This document shows positions 25,533 through 35,126 of a stretch of DNA of 36,796 nucleotides, one piece after another (position 1 is the stretch's first letter; every line of letters starts with the position of its first letter). The notes under the pieces were generated by a model. The model made no database searches. It was not told where the DNA came from and worked only from the letters and a program-made list of their open reading frames with translations. The DNA comes from Pseudonocardia sp. (lineage in GTDB: Bacteria; Actinomycetota; Actinomycetes; Mycobacteriales; Pseudonocardiaceae): contig JAJCYC010000320.1 in the NCBI GenBank assembly GCA_029263115.1, forward strand, positions 1-36,796, given 5' to 3'. Both the position numbers and the translations under genes were made by a program.

Positions 25533-25673
25533 CAGACCCGAACCGAGGAGACCATCGTGCCGACCTCCGACCGGTCGCACCCCGGCGGGTGATCTCCCAC
25601 GGCGTGGGCGCTGGCAGCTGACCAGCGCAGACCTCTACGGTAGGGCTCCTCGCGGAACAGAGGAGAATTCCGG

Positions 25674-26246
25674 ATGAACAAAGCCGAGCTGATCACTGCG
25701 CTCGCCGAGCGGTTGGACGGTGACCGCAGGGTCGCCAGCACCGCGGTGGACGGATTGCTCGAGATCGTGGTGGGCACGGTTCGGGCCGGCGAGTCGGTCT
25801 CCATTCTCGGGTTCGGCGTGTTCGAGCAGCGGCAGCGCGCGGCGCGCACGGCCCGCAACCCACGCACCGGGGAGCCGATCGAGGTGGCGGCGGCCGCACT
25901 GCCGGCATTCCGTCCCGGTGCCGGTTTCCGCAACGCGGTCAACGGCACCCAGAGCGTCACCGGGTCCGCGGCCGGGCGCGGTCGGGCCCGGCCGGTCAGC
26001 GTGGCCGCGGCCACCGCACCGGTGGCGGCCACCGAGAACGCGCCGGTCGACGCCGCGCCCGCGGCGAAGCCGGCCAGGTCGACCCGGCCCACGAAGCCGG
26101 CGAAGGACGACAAGCCGGCCAAGCCCGCCAAGGCCAAGGACGAGAAGCCGGCGAAGGCGGCCAAGGGTGGCAAGCCCGCGTCGAAGCCGGCACCGGTCAA
26201 GGCCGAGGCGCCGGCCAAGGCGGGGAAGAAGAAGGGCAGGAAGTAG
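25674..26246 (+). CDS. hupB: DNA-binding protein HU with Lys/Ala/Pro-rich C-terminal tail
   Basis: 190 residues from ATG 25674, preceded by AGAGGAGAA. Residues 1-95 are a standard HU fold (MNKAELITALAERLDGD, GFGVFEQRQRAARTARNPRTG, PAFRPGAGFRNAVNG). Residues 100-190 form an eukaryotic-H1-like basic tail with repeated KPAK/AKAGK-type units, as in mycobacterial HupB. HU dimers bend and compact DNA; the tail adds non-specific binding. HupB of mycobacteria has been linked to iron and siderophore control, worth noting here although this copy belongs to the conserved block. It is convergent with mutT1, only four bases separating the two ends. Confidence 0.96.
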   Translation: MNKAELITALAERLDGDRRVASTAVDGLLEIVVGTVRAGESVSILGFGVFEQRQRAARTARNPRTGEPIEVAAAALPAFRPGAGFRNAVNGTQSVTGSAAGRGRARPVSVAAATAPVAATENAPVDAAPAAKPARSTRPTKPAKDDKPAKPAKAKDEKPAKAAKGGKPASKPAPVKAEAPAKAGKKKGRK

Positions 26247-26250
26247 CGGC

Positions 26251-27168
26251 TCAGCCCGGCGGCGGGTAGTGGTCGGCGCTGAGCGCCCGCCCGCCGACCA
26301 GCCCCAGCACCCAGGTGCTGGCCTTGGGTGCGGCCATCTGCCCGACACCGGTGAGCCGGCGCACCAGGTCCGGGATCACCGCGCCCTGGGAGCACACCAC
26401 CGCCACGTCGGGGTCCTCGGTCAGCTCGAGCAGCCGGGCCAGCCCGGTACAGGGGTCGGCCGGGTAGCGGTGGTCCCCGAGCAGCGGCTCGATCACGACC
26501 GGGACGTCGAGCCGGCGGGCCAGTGGCTCGACGGTCTGCACACAGCGCAGCGGCGGGGCGGCGTGCACCCGGCGCGGCCCGAACAACGCCAGGAGCGCCG
26601 CCAACCGCTCGGCCTGCACCCGGCCCCGCTCGGAGAGCGGACGATCGGTGTCGTCGCCGGTCCAGGCCTCCCGGCTGCCGGCCTTGGCGTGGCGCACCAG
26701 TAGTACCGGCACCGGTGCGACGGTGAGCCGGACGAACCGGCGTAGCACCTCCCGGTCATGCGGATAGCTGACCAGCGAGTGCGCCGCGCCGGGCTCGAGC
26801 CAGCGCAACCGGTCGACCTCGTCGCCCGGGGTGAACCCGCCGTCCCCGGCGCGCGCGGACCAGTAGTGCACCACCTTCCGGCCCTCCGGCACTTGGTAGT
26901 GCACCTCGCCCAACCGCGGACCCAGCTGGGCGGCGAATCCCGTCTCCTCGGCCAGCTCGCGCACCGCCGCGGCCGGCGGGGTCTCGCCCCGGTCCAGCTT
27001 GCCCTTCGGCAGCGACCAGTCGTCGTAACGCGGTCGGTGCGCGATGGCGACCTCCGGGCGGCCGTCCGGCCCCGGGCGCCACAGCACCGCACCGGCGGCC
27101 ACCACGTCGGGCGCCGGCCCGTCCGGCCCGTTCACGACCGGCGCCCACTCCGGCGTCGTGCGTTCCAC
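26251..27168 (-). CDS. mutT1: Nudix hydrolase fused to histidine phosphatase, MutT1-like
   Basis: 305 residues from GTG 27168, seven bases after the ppk stop. The N-terminal Nudix domain has the box GKLDRGETPPAAAVRELAEE and the C-terminal half is a histidine phosphatase (VPVLLVRHAKAG, RPLSERGRVQAERL, later VVCSQGAVI). This two-domain layout and its position between hupB and ppk match mycobacterial MutT1, which removes 8-oxo-dGTP and hydrolyses diadenosine polyphosphates. In the last motif the usual SHG/THG reads SQGA, so the second catalytic His of the phosphatase half appears to be Gln, a pattern I recall for MutT1-like proteins but have not verified. Confidence 0.9.
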   Translation of the reverse strand: MERTTPEWAPVVNGPDGPAPDVVAAGAVLWRPGPDGRPEVAIAHRPRYDDWSLPKGKLDRGETPPAAAVRELAEETGFAAQLGPRLGEVHYQVPEGRKVVHYWSARAGDGGFTPGDEVDRLRWLEPGAAHSLVSYPHDREVLRRFVRLTVAPVPVLLVRHAKAGSREAWTGDDTDRPLSERGRVQAERLAALLALFGPRRVHAAPPLRCVQTVEPLARRLDVPVVIEPLLGDHRYPADPCTGLARLLELTEDPDVAVVCSQGAVIPDLVRRLTGVGQMAAPKASTWVLGLVGGRALSADHYPPPG

Positions 27169-27175
27169 CGACGGG

Positions 27176-29617
27176 TCACTCCGATGGTACGAACCGGGGC
27201 AGCGAGCCGGCCTGGTGGTCGCGCACCGCGTCGACCTGGGCGTCCGGGGCCGGCGAGGGCGACCACAGACCGTCCGGTCCGAGCACCCAGCACCGGGTCG
27301 ACTCGTCGAGCGCGGAGTCGAACAGGTGGCCGAGCTGGTCGCACAGCGAGGGGTTGACCCGCAGCAGCACCTCGACGCGACGGTCCAGGTTGCGGTGCAT
27401 GATGTCGGCGCTGCCGATCCAGTACTCGTCGGCGCCGGCGAAGTGGAAGATCCGGGAGTGCTCCAGGAACCGGCCGAGGATGGACCGGACCTCGATGTGC
27501 TCGCTCAGCCCCGGCCGCCCCGGGGTGAGTGCGCAGATGCCGCGGACCACGATCCGGATCGGCACTCCCGCCTGCGAGGCCCGGTACAGCCCGTCGATCA
27601 CCTGTTCGTCGACCAGCGAGTTCATCTTGAACCGCACACCGGCCGGGCGACCCGCGCGGTGGTGCTCGACCTCGTCCTCGAGGCGCTGCAGCAGCCCCCG
27701 CCGGACCCCGTGTGGGGCCACGAGCAGGCTGCGGTAGCTGCTTTTGCGCGCGTACCCGGTGAGGGTGTTGAACAGGTTGGCCACGTCCGCGCCGATCTCC
27801 GGGTCGGCGGTGAGCACGCCGAGGTCCTCGTAGAGCCGCGCGGTCTTCGGGTTGTAGTTGCCGGTGCCGACGTGGCAGTAGCGGCGGATCCGAGAGCCCT
27901 CCTGGCGGACCACCAGCGAGGTCTTGCAGTGCGTCTTGAGGCCCACCAGGCCGTACACCACGTGCACGCCGGCCTTCTCCAGCTCGCGCGCCCAGCGGAT
28001 GTTGGCCTTCTCGTCGAACCGGGCCTTCAGCTCGACCAGGGCGACCACTTGCTTGCCGGCCTCGGCCGCGCTGACCAGGGCGTCCACGATCGGCGAGTCA
28101 CCGGAGGTGCGGTACAGGGTCTGTTTGATGGCCAGCACCGACGGGTCGGCGGCGGCCTGCTCGATGAACCGCTGAACGCTGGTGGAGAACGAGTCGTAGG
28201 GGTGGTGCACCAGCACGTCGCCCTGGCGCAACGTGGCGAACACGCTCTTGGGCGTCTCGCCCTCGGCGAACGCCGGGTGGGTGGCCGGGACGAACGGGGC
28301 ATCCTTCAGCTCGGGGCGGTCCACCCCGTAGATCCGCCACAGCATGGTCAGATCGAGCAGGCCGGGCACCACCATCACGTCGTGCGGGTCGACGTCGAGC
28401 TCGCGCAGCAACAGCTCCAGCACGTGCTCGCTCATGTCGTCGGTGACCTCCAGGCGCACCGGTGGCCCGAACCGGCGGCGGGCCAGCTCGCGCTCCAGCG
28501 CTTGCAGCAGGTCCTCGTCGCGGTCCTCCTCGACGTCCAGGTCGGCGTTGCGGGTGACCCGGAACGCGTGGTGCTCGGCGACCTCCATGCCGGTGAACAG
28601 CTCGCCGAGGTGTGCCGCGATCAGGTCCTCGACCGGCAGGAACACCGCATCGGTCTCGGCGACGCCGGTGACGATCGGCACCAGCCGGGGCACGTTGTTG
28701 GGCACCTTCACCCGGGCGAACCGCTCGGTGTGCGCCTCCGGATCGCGCACGGTCACCGCCAGGTTCAGCGACAGCCCGGAGATGTAGGGGAACGGGTGCG
28801 CCGGGTCGACCGCGAGCGGGGTGAGCACCGGGAACACCTGGTCGTAGAAGTAGCTGGTCACCTGGTCGCGCTGCTCCGCGGTCAGGTCCGACCAGCGCAG
28901 GACCCGGATGCGGTGCTCGACCAGCGCCGGCATCACCGAGTCCTGGAACACCCGGGCGTGCCGGTCGGCCAGGGCCTGGCAGCGCTCGGAGATGCGGGCC
29001 AGCTGCTCGCGCGGGGTCAGTCCGTCGGCCGAGCGGACCGCCAGCCCGGTGTCGTCGCGCCGCTTCAGCCCGGCCACCCGGACCATGAAGAACTCGTCGA
29101 GGTTGGAGGCGAAGATCGCCAGGAACTTGGCCCGCTCCAGCAGCGGCTGGCTGGTGTCCTCGGCCAGCGCCAGCACCCGGGCGTTGAAGTCCAGCCAGGA
29201 CAGCTCCCGGTTGAGGTAGCGGTCGTCCGGCAGGTCGGTGGACGCCTCCTCGGGGGTCGGCGCCGGCGGGGCCACCGGGTCGGTGACCGGCGGCACCGGT
29301 GGCCGGGCGGGCCGCAGACCGGTGGCCGCCTCGGGTGAGGTCGAGGTGCTCGGCGGAACCACCCCGGCCGGGCTCACCGGGGTGGTGTCGGCCTGCGCGG
29401 TGTCGGTGGTCGCGGTGTCGATGTCGGTGGGGTCCGCGACGGTGGGTGCGCTCGCGGCGGGCGTGCGACCGGCACCCGAGCGTCGGCCCGTGGCATGCGG
29501 AGTCAACGCCGCGCGGGCGGCGGCCGCCGTGCGCGGCGGGGGCGCGGTCCGGGCCGAGTTGGTGCGGGTACGTCTGCCGGTCTGTCCCTCGGAAGCCACC
29601 CGGCCATTCTTCCGCAC
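27176..29617 (-). CDS. ppk: polyphosphate kinase 1
   Basis: 813 residues from GTG 29617; an in-frame GTG at 29599 is an equal candidate. The core begins at about residue 125 with [20 protein letters not shown] and shows the N-terminal [13 protein letters not shown], the phospholipase-D-like repeats [11 protein letters not shown] with the catalytic His and [20 protein letters not shown], and [20 protein letters not shown]. It makes long-chain polyphosphate from ATP. About 120 Ala/Pro/Thr/Val-rich residues precede the core, longer than in most homologs and probably disordered. It is the start of a two-gene unit with mutT1. The neighbouring cofC gene is co-directional 98 bases upstream. Confidence 0.95.
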   Translation of the reverse strand: MRKNGRVASEGQTGRRTRTNSARTAPPPRTAAAARAALTPHATGRRSGAGRTPAASAPTVADPTDIDTATTDTAQADTTPVSPAGVVPPSTSTSPEAATGLRPARPPVPPVTDPVAPPAPTPEEASTDLPDDRYLNRELSWLDFNARVLALAEDTSQPLLERAKFLAIFASNLDEFFMVRVAGLKRRDDTGLAVRSADGLTPREQLARISERCQALADRHARVFQDSVMPALVEHRIRVLRWSDLTAEQRDQVTSYFYDQVFPVLTPLAVDPAHPFPYISGLSLNLAVTVRDPEAHTERFARVKVPNNVPRLVPIVTGVAETDAVFLPVEDLIAAHLGELFTGMEVAEHHAFRVTRNADLDVEEDRDEDLLQALERELARRRFGPPVRLEVTDDMSEHVLELLLRELDVDPHDVMVVPGLLDLTMLWRIYGVDRPELKDAPFVPATHPAFAEGETPKSVFATLRQGDVLVHHPYDSFSTSVQRFIEQAAADPSVLAIKQTLYRTSGDSPIVDALVSAAEAGKQVVALVELKARFDEKANIRWARELEKAGVHVVYGLVGLKTHCKTSLVVRQEGSRIRRYCHVGTGNYNPKTARLYEDLGVLTADPEIGADVANLFNTLTGYARKSSYRSLLVAPHGVRRGLLQRLEDEVEHHRAGRPAGVRFKMNSLVDEQVIDGLYRASQAGVPIRIVVRGICALTPGRPGLSEHIEVRSILGRFLEHSRIFHFAGADEYWIGSADIMHRNLDRRVEVLLRVNPSLCDQLGHLFDSALDESTRCWVLGPDGLWSPSPAPDAQVDAVRDHQAGSLPRFVPSE

Positions 29618-29715
29618 GCGCGGCCCGGAAAGCGCGCACCGTGACCCGGGAAGCAGATGAACAGCAGGTCAAGGCCGGCGGGTTTCCCCCGGATGGCGGC
29701 GTGCCGCGGGCGTGC

Positions 29716-30447
29716 TCAGGGGCGGAGGGGAGCCATGGTGCCCGTGGTGTGCAGAGCCGCCCGGGTCGCCGGTCCGAGGCCGAGATCCACGGCGTGCCGG
29801 AGGTCCTCGACGGTGTCGACGTCGCGGCGCAGACCGGGCCACGGACCGTCCAGCGGGGCGGCGCCGGCGGCGGCGTGCGCGGCGGCCGACCGCCCGCCGA
29901 ACCGGGGTCGCAGCTCGGTGTGCGCGGCGCAGACGAGCAGCGTGGTCCCGGCACCGACGGCGTCGGGGCAGTAGGCGCGGTAGGCCCGCCCGGCGGCGAA
30001 CACCGCCAGCGCGTCGGCGAGGGCGGCGTCGAGCTCCCCGGGGCGCAGCGCGGGCAGGTCGGCCTGCAACGCGCCGACCGGTCTGTCCGACCCGGCGCGG
30101 CGCACCAGCCACGCGGCCCGCCGCAGGGCTGAGTTGAGGCCGCGCTCGGGCCCCTCAGGCAGGACGACCGCCCCCTCAAGGGTGAGCACCTCGCCGACCC
30201 GGGGGTCGGAACTGATCACCAGCACCCGGGCCACCCGTCGGGCGGCACCGGCCGCCGCGACGGTGTCCCGGGCCAGGGCCAGGGTCAGCCGGGCGTGCGC
30301 CACCGGGTCGCCCAGCCCGTCGTCGGCTGCCCCGCGCAGCCGCGACTTCGCCCGGGTCAGGGACTTCACCGGGACGATCAGGTCCACGGCGGGTTCCGGG
30401 GCGAGCGTCCCGGAGCAGGTCGTCGCCCTCGTCACCGCAGCCGTCAC
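29716..30447 (-). CDS. cofC: 2-phospho-L-lactate/phosphoenolpyruvate guanylyltransferase
   Basis: 243 residues from GTG 30447 (a few start codons nearby are possible). The nucleotide-binding start DLIVPVKSLTRAKSRLRG, GLNSALRRAAW, GALQADLPALRPGEL and DVDTVEDLRHAVDLGLG match the CofC/FbiD family, which activates 2-phospholactate or PEP with GTP for coenzyme F420. The position next to ppk is that of mycobacterial fbiD. It shares a divergent promoter region with plsC; no strong ribosome site precedes it. Confidence 0.92.
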   Translation of the reverse strand: MTAAVTRATTCSGTLAPEPAVDLIVPVKSLTRAKSRLRGAADDGLGDPVAHARLTLALARDTVAAAGAARRVARVLVISSDPRVGEVLTLEGAVVLPEGPERGLNSALRRAAWLVRRAGSDRPVGALQADLPALRPGELDAALADALAVFAAGRAYRAYCPDAVGAGTTLLVCAAHTELRPRFGGRSAAAHAAAGAAPLDGPWPGLRRDVDTVEDLRHAVDLGLGPATRAALHTTGTMAPLRP

Positions 30448-30575
30448 CCCACCATGGTCGCATTCGCCACACCGCGGTGGCTGGACCGGCGTGGCCCTGT
30501 TCCGGGAGACTCGTGCCCCGGATCGTTCGCCGAACCCGTGCCGGGGCCGGAGCGGCCGATGAGCGAGGAGGTCGA

Positions 30576-31355
30576 GTGGCGCGCGAGAAGAGTGGCTTCT
30601 GGGTCTGGCTGACGGCGGCCATCGTCTATCCGGCGACGTGGCTGCTCGGGCGGTGGCGGGTGCAGGGCATGGACCGGGTGCCGGTCACCGGGCCGGCGCT
30701 GATCGTGGCCAACCACATCTCCTACCTCGACCCGGTGTTCTCGATGGTGTTCGTGCACCGGGCGCGCCGGGTGCCCCGGTTCCTGGCCAAGCACACCCTG
30801 TGGAAGGTCCCGGTGCTCGGCAACATCCTGCGCGGCAGCGGGCAGATTCCGGTGTACCGGGAGTCGATCGACGCGCAGCGCAGCCTGCGCGCCGGCACCG
30901 AGGCGTTGGACGACGGCAAGACGGTGGTGATCTACCCCGAGGGCACCATCACCCGGGACCCGGACGGCTGGCCGATGCACTCCCGCACCGGCGTGGCCCG
31001 GCTGGCGCTGGGCAGCGACGTCCCGGTGCTGCCGATGGTGCACTGGGGAACCCGGGAGGTCTACGACCGCTACGGCAAGAAGTTCCGACCGCTGCCCCGC
31101 AAGGAGATCGTGGTCCGGGTCGGTGACCCGATCGACATGTCGGCCTTCCGCGGCCGGGGGCTGGACGCCGCGCTGCTGCGTGAGGTCACCGACCACCTGA
31201 TGGCGGTGGTCCGCGAGCTGCTGGCCGAGGTCCGTGACGAGCCGGCGCCGGCCGGGTTCTACCGGCGGGGCCGGGCGGTCGGCGACCCGGTGGGTGATCC
31301 GGGGGCCGGTCCGGTGGAGGCCGGTGGTCCGCCGGAGGGGAACCCGGCTCCGTGA
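30576..31355 (+). CDS. plsC: 1-acyl-sn-glycerol-3-phosphate acyltransferase
   Basis: The start GTG 30576 is preferred because GAGGAGG lies at 30565-30571; the 259-residue protein starts VAREKSGFW. It has the acyltransferase motifs NHISYLDPV (HX4D), [18 protein letters not shown] and VLPMVHWGT, plus one N-terminal hydrophobic segment near 7-22. It makes phosphatidic acid at the inner face of the membrane. gpsA follows after ten bases, giving a glycerolipid precursor pair. The last 35 residues are a Pro/Gly-rich tail. Confidence 0.93.
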   Translation: MAREKSGFWVWLTAAIVYPATWLLGRWRVQGMDRVPVTGPALIVANHISYLDPVFSMVFVHRARRVPRFLAKHTLWKVPVLGNILRGSGQIPVYRESIDAQRSLRAGTEALDDGKTVVIYPEGTITRDPDGWPMHSRTGVARLALGSDVPVLPMVHWGTREVYDRYGKKFRPLPRKEIVVRVGDPIDMSAFRGRGLDAALLREVTDHLMAVVRELLAEVRDEPAPAGFYRRGRAVGDPVGDPGAGPVEAGGPPEGNPAP

Positions 31356-31365
31356 GCGGGCTGGC

Positions 31366-32379
31366 GTGACCGCTCGACCGGTGCACCGGGTCGCGGTGCT
31401 CGGTGCCGGCTCGTGGGGTACCACGTTCGCCAAGGTGCTGACCGACTCGGGTCGGGAGGTCACCCTGTGGGCCCGCCGGCCCGAGGTGGCGGAGGCGGTC
31501 AACGGCGGTCACGGCAACCCGGGCTACCTGCCCGGCATCGCCCTGCCGCCGAACCTGCGGGCGACCGTACGGGCCGACGAGGCGATAGCCGGTTCGGACG
31601 CCGTGGTGTTCGCGGTGCCGTCGCAGACGCTGCGACCCAATCTGGTGAGCTGGCGGGACGTGCTACCGCCGGAGGCCACCCTGGTGAGCCTGGCCAAGGG
31701 CGTCGAGCTGGGCACCTGGATGCGGATGAGCGAGGTCATCGCCGAGGTAACCGGCGCGTCGCCGGACCGGATCGCGGTGCTCACCGGCCCCAACCTGGCC
31801 CGGGAGATCGCCGAGGGCCAGCCCACCGCCGCGGTGGTGGCCTGCCGTGACGCCGGGCGCGCGGTGGCCCTGCAGGTGGCGTGCACCACCGGCTACTTGC
31901 GGGTGTACACCAACACCGACGTGGTCGGCTCCGAGCTGGGTGGCGCGGGCAAGAACGTCATCGCGCTGGCCTGCGGTATCGCGGCCGGGATGGGATTCGG
32001 CGACAACACCCGGGCCTCGCTGATCACCCGGGGGCTGGCCGAGACCGCCCGGCTGGGAGTGGCGCTCGGCGCGGACCCGCTGACCTTCGCCGGGTTGGCC
32101 GGCCTCGGCGACCTGGTGGCCACCTGCTCCTCCAGGCTGTCGCGCAACCGGACGTTCGGTGAGCACCTGGGCCGGGGCGCGACGCTGGCCGAGGCCGAGT
32201 CGGCCAACCACGGCCAGGTCGCCGAGGGGGTGAAGTCCTGCCTGTCGATCTGCGAGCTGGGGGCCCGGCACGGGGTGGACCTACCCATCGCGGACGGCGT
32301 GCGGCGGGTGTGTCACGAAGGGTTGTCGGCCGCCGCGATGGCCAAGGAACTGATCACCCGAGACCTGAAACCGGAGTAG
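31366..32379 (+). CDS. gpsA: NAD(P)-dependent glycerol-3-phosphate dehydrogenase
   Basis: 337 residues from GTG 31366 (GTG 31381 is possible). The dinucleotide site is [17 protein letters not shown]; further motifs are [49 protein letters not shown] with the catalytic Lys, and [14 protein letters not shown]. It reduces dihydroxyacetone phosphate to sn-glycerol-3-phosphate for phospholipids, feeding the PlsC step encoded just before. It overlaps the end of the opposing flavin-protein gene by 26 bases. Confidence 0.96.
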   Translation: MTARPVHRVAVLGAGSWGTTFAKVLTDSGREVTLWARRPEVAEAVNGGHGNPGYLPGIALPPNLRATVRADEAIAGSDAVVFAVPSQTLRPNLVSWRDVLPPEATLVSLAKGVELGTWMRMSEVIAEVTGASPDRIAVLTGPNLAREIAEGQPTAAVVACRDAGRAVALQVACTTGYLRVYTNTDVVGSELGGAGKNVIALACGIAAGMGFGDNTRASLITRGLAETARLGVALGADPLTFAGLAGLGDLVATCSSRLSRNRTFGEHLGRGATLAEAESANHGQVAEGVKSCLSICELGARHGVDLPIADGVRRVCHEGLSAAAMAKELITRDLKPE

Positions 32380-33061
32380 CCGTGTCCCGGCCGGCCACGT
32401 GCGCCGGGACGACGGTGGCGGCGGGCAGCAGGGAGCACGGCTCGGGCGTGCCGAGCACGGTGCGTACCGGCAGGACACCGGCCCAGGCCGACCCGGTACC
32501 CAGGTCGGCGTCGGCGTCGCCGGGTGGCCCGCCGCGCACCTTCACGCTCGCCTCCGCGAGATCCAGCGCGAGCACCGCGGTGGCGGCCAGCTCGCGGCGG
32601 TCGGGCCGGCGCGCATGGTCCCAGGAGCCGGGGGTGGTGTGTTCCACGATCGCCCGCAGCGCGCGCAGTTTGCCTGCCTCGTCGATGACCGGGCGCGGCA
32701 CCCCGTGCACCACCGCGCAGCGGTAGTTGGCCGAGTGGGCGAAGACGGAGCGGGCGTAGACCAGGCCGTCCAGCAGGGTCACCGTCACACACACCGGCTG
32801 CCCGGGGCCGGCCCGCATGCTGCTCGCGCCGGTGGAGCCGTGCAGGTAGAGGGTGTCCGCCAGCCGGCCGTAGCAGGTCGGCAGCACCACGGGTGCGCCG
32901 TCGAGCAGCACCCCGAGGTGGCAGACCAGTCCCTCGTCGAGCACCGCGTACAGCTCGGCGCGGTCGGTGCGGGCCCGCTCACGATGCCGGCCCAGCGTGC
33001 TGCGGGGGGTGCCGGACAGGGGCGCGCCGGACTCATGCCGGGTGGGTGAGGCAGTGTCCAT
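32354..33061 (-). CDS. FMN-binding split-barrel protein (pyridoxamine 5'-phosphate oxidase-like)
   Basis: 235 residues from ATG 33061, chosen over GTG 33082 because GGGGAGGA lies seven bases upstream. The fold is seen in [57 protein letters not shown] and a C-terminal Trp/His region. These proteins often bind FMN or heme and can be oxidases, reductases or nitroreductase-like. It is divergent from a MocR regulator, a common pairing in which the regulator controls vitamin B6-related or detoxification genes. The precise reaction is unknown. Confidence 0.82.
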   Translation of the reverse strand: MDTASPTRHESGAPLSGTPRSTLGRHRERARTDRAELYAVLDEGLVCHLGVLLDGAPVVLPTCYGRLADTLYLHGSTGASSMRAGPGQPVCVTVTLLDGLVYARSVFAHSANYRCAVVHGVPRPVIDEAGKLRALRAIVEHTTPGSWDHARRPDRRELAATAVLALDLAEASVKVRGGPPGDADADLGTGSAWAGVLPVRTVLGTPEPCSLLPAATVVPAHVAGRDTATPVSGLG

Positions 33062-33090
33062 GGTGGCATCCTCCCCGGACAAGTGGCATT

Positions 33091-33118
33091 GTTACATGGC
33101 CAATTCCATACAGTTACA
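33091..33118. promoter_or_regulatory. direct-repeat operator candidate between the MocR and flavin-protein genes
   Basis: GTTACA occurs at 33091-33096 and 33113-33118, 22 bp apart, in the 80-bp divergent gap; MocR/PdxR regulators are known to use such direct repeats about two helical turns apart. This is the only AT-richer stretch around and should contain both promoters. Confidence 0.45.
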
Positions 33119-33141
33119 GCAGTCCACTGGGAGGTTCGGCA

Positions 33142-34575
33142 GTGCTCGTCGAGGATCTGCCGCTCGTGCTGGACCGCGACCGCGCCGAGCCGCTGGCCGT
33201 CCAGCTGGCCGACGCCCTGCGCGCCGCGGCGGGCGCGGGCGCGCTGCGGGTCGGCGACCGGCTCGGCTCGACCCGGAGGCTGGCCGTCCGGCTCGGGGTC
33301 AGTCGCGCGGTGACCGCGGCGGCGTACGACCAGCTGACCGCCGAGGGATGGCTGGTGGCACGCCGGGGATCCGGAACCTACGTCGGAGCCATCCCCGCGG
33401 CCACGAACGCAACCCAGTACCGGCCCACGAACCGGCCCACGAACAGGGGAGCCGGCGACGCGGACCCACCGCCGGTCCACGAACCGGTCGGGGCACCCCT
33501 GATCGACCTGACCGCCGGCCGGCCGTGTCTCGACGTGCTGGACCGCGCGGCCTGGCGACGAGCCTGGCGCGCGGCGGCGGACCCGCCGCCGGCGAGCGGG
33601 CCCTGCTATCCGGGACTGCTCCGGTTCCGGGCCGCCGTGGTCGAGCACTTGCTGCGCCACCGGGGTCTGGCGCTCGGACCGGAGTCGGTGCTCGCCACCG
33701 CCGGCAGCACCGCCGCCGTCGCCGAGCTGGCCGCCGTGTTGCCGCCCGGCGCCCGGGTGGCCCTCGAGGAACCGGGCTACCAACGGGCGGCCGGCGCGCT
33801 GGCCGCGGCCGGGCTGCGGGTGGTGCCCGCCGAGGTCGACCGGGACGGCCTGCGGGTCGACCGGTTGCCCGGCGATCTCGCGGCCGTCTACTGCACCCCG
33901 GCGCACCAGTTCCCGCTCGGCTCCCGGCTGGCCGCGACCCGCCGGGTGGACCTGGTGCGGCGGGCGCGCGCGGACGGATTCCTGGTGGTGGAGGACGACT
34001 ACGACGGCGAGTTGCGCTACGACGTCGCGCCGCTGCCGCTGCTGGCGGCGCTCGGCCCGGATGTGGTGGCCCACCTCGGCACCGCGAGCAAGCTGCTCAC
34101 CCCGACCCTGGGCGTGGGCTGGCTGGTGGCCCCGCCCTCGGTGGCGGCGCGGGTGCTGACTCGGCGGGTGCGGACCGGCAGCCGCCCCGCGCCGGCCGGC
34201 CAGCTGGTCTTCACCGCGCTCGCCGAGCATGGAGACCTGGCCCGGCACCTGCGGCGGTTGCGCCGCGAGCTGGCCGCCCGCCGGTCACTGGTGGTGGCCG
34301 GGCTGGCCGCGCACGGGCTGGCGGTCCGGGGCGACGCGGCCGGTGCGCACGTGCTGCTCGAGCTGTCCTCGGCCCGCGCGGAAGCCGAGCTGGTGTCCAC
34401 CGCCGGTGCCCACGGTCTGCGGGTCGGCGGCCTGCGCGACTGCCACCGGGGTCCGGCGTCGACCCACGGGCTGCTGGTCGGATACGCCGGGGTGGACCAG
34501 ACGGCCCTGCGTCCGTCCGTGGATCTGCTCGGCCGGCTCGCGAGCCGGGGCACACGGTCGGCATGCGATGCATGA
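33142..34575 (+). CDS. MocR-type regulator (GntR wHTH plus aminotransferase fold; PdxR/GabR-like)
   Basis: 477 residues from GTG 33142 with GGGAGG at 33129-33134. The N-terminal GntR winged helix is LADALRAAAGAGALRVGDRL, GVSRAVTAAAYDQLTAEGWL and ARRGSGTYV. A linker rich in Asn, Pro and Thr follows, then a fold-type-I aminotransferase domain with LEEPGYQRAAGAL, VVEDDYDGELRY and HLGTASKLLTPTLGVGWL, whose Lys should bind PLP. It probably senses PLP or an amino-compound and controls the divergent flavin-protein gene. The gene ends inside a long hairpin. Confidence 0.9.
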   Translation: MLVEDLPLVLDRDRAEPLAVQLADALRAAAGAGALRVGDRLGSTRRLAVRLGVSRAVTAAAYDQLTAEGWLVARRGSGTYVGAIPAATNATQYRPTNRPTNRGAGDADPPPVHEPVGAPLIDLTAGRPCLDVLDRAAWRRAWRAAADPPPASGPCYPGLLRFRAAVVEHLLRHRGLALGPESVLATAGSTAAVAELAAVLPPGARVALEEPGYQRAAGALAAAGLRVVPAEVDRDGLRVDRLPGDLAAVYCTPAHQFPLGSRLAATRRVDLVRRARADGFLVVEDDYDGELRYDVAPLPLLAALGPDVVAHLGTASKLLTPTLGVGWLVAPPSVAARVLTRRVRTGSRPAPAGQLVFTALAEHGDLARHLRRLRRELAARRSLVVAGLAAHGLAVRGDAAGAHVLLELSSARAEAELVSTAGAHGLRVGGLRDCHRGPASTHGLLVGYAGVDQTALRPSVDLLGRLASRGTRSACDA

Positions 34576-34591
34576 GGACCGTGTGCCCCGG
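34545..34591. terminator. strong bidirectional hairpin at the MocR gene end
   Basis: A perfect 15-bp inverted repeat (CCGGGGCACACGGTC at 34545-34559, complement at 34577-34591) encloses 17 bases that themselves contain CATGC/GCATG. The MocR stop codon lies inside the loop (34573-34575). The gene for the secreted Asp-rich protein ends 47 bases further, so it likely ends transcription from both sides. Confidence 0.75.
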
Positions 34592-34637
34592 GTGCCGGGA
34601 GGAGGAGGTTCCGGCAAGCGGTCGGGCCGCGGGTGGA

Positions 34638-34997
34638 TCAGTTGTTGCGCAGGTCCTTCGACAGGATGCCCAGCACGCCGCTGAGGATGTCGACGTCGCA
34701 CAGCTGCACCGGCACCTGCACGTCGATGTCGGAGACATTGATCAGCCCGCCACCGCCGCCGCGACCGTCGCGCTCGGAGCTGTTGTCCTGCTCGCAGCTG
34801 GTGCTGGCGTCACCATCGTCGTCGCTGTCGTCATCGTCGTCGTCATCGCGGTCGTCATCGCGGTCGTTGTCCCACTTGCTGTGGTGGTCACGATCGTTGT
34901 CGTTGTCGTGGTCCCCGCCGCCGGCGAACGCGAGCGGGCTCACGGCGAGCAGGGCGGCGACGGTTGCGGTGACGACAACTCCGGCCTTGGCGAACAT
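34638..34997 (-). CDS. small secreted Asp-rich protein with rodlin/chaplin-like C-terminus
   Basis: 119 residues from ATG 34997 with AAGGAGTGA six bases upstream. A signal peptide (about 1-25) is followed by an extraordinary acidic stretch (about 30-65: Asp mixed with Arg, Asn, His, including a run of seven Asp), then a glycine run and a hydrophobic end VSDIDVQVPVQLCDVDILSG. The end resembles the small secreted hydrophobic proteins (rodlin/chaplin-like, with NVS and VQVPVQ repeats) on aerial hyphae of actinomycetes. Two Cys residues could form a disulfide. A minus-strand -10 TACCCT (35018-35013) precedes it. The acidic part may bind Ca2+ or metal. Function is unknown. Confidence 0.75.
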   Translation of the reverse strand: MFAKAGVVVTATVAALLAVSPLAFAGGGDHDNDNDRDHHSKWDNDRDDDRDDDDDDDSDDDGDASTSCEQDNSSERDGRGGGGGLINVSDIDVQVPVQLCDVDILSGVLGILSKDLRNN

Positions 34998-35126
34998 TCA
35001 GGTCACTCCTTCAGGGTACGGGTGAGCGACGCGGATTTCGGGGTCCGGCGTCTCGACTCCGGTCTCTGGCTGGGATTTCGGCGGGTGGGGCCCGCCGTGC
35101 GTCCCGGACAGCCGGTTCAACGGAGC

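Noticed and set aside
27044-29338. 764-codon plus-strand frame opposite ppk
   Set aside because: Mirror image of the ppk reading frame, rich in Gly, Val, His and Gln without any recognisable motif.
34800-34920. Trinucleotide (GTC/ATC) low-complexity repeat
   Set aside because: It is the antisense of the Asp-codon run of the secreted protein, not a separate repeat element.
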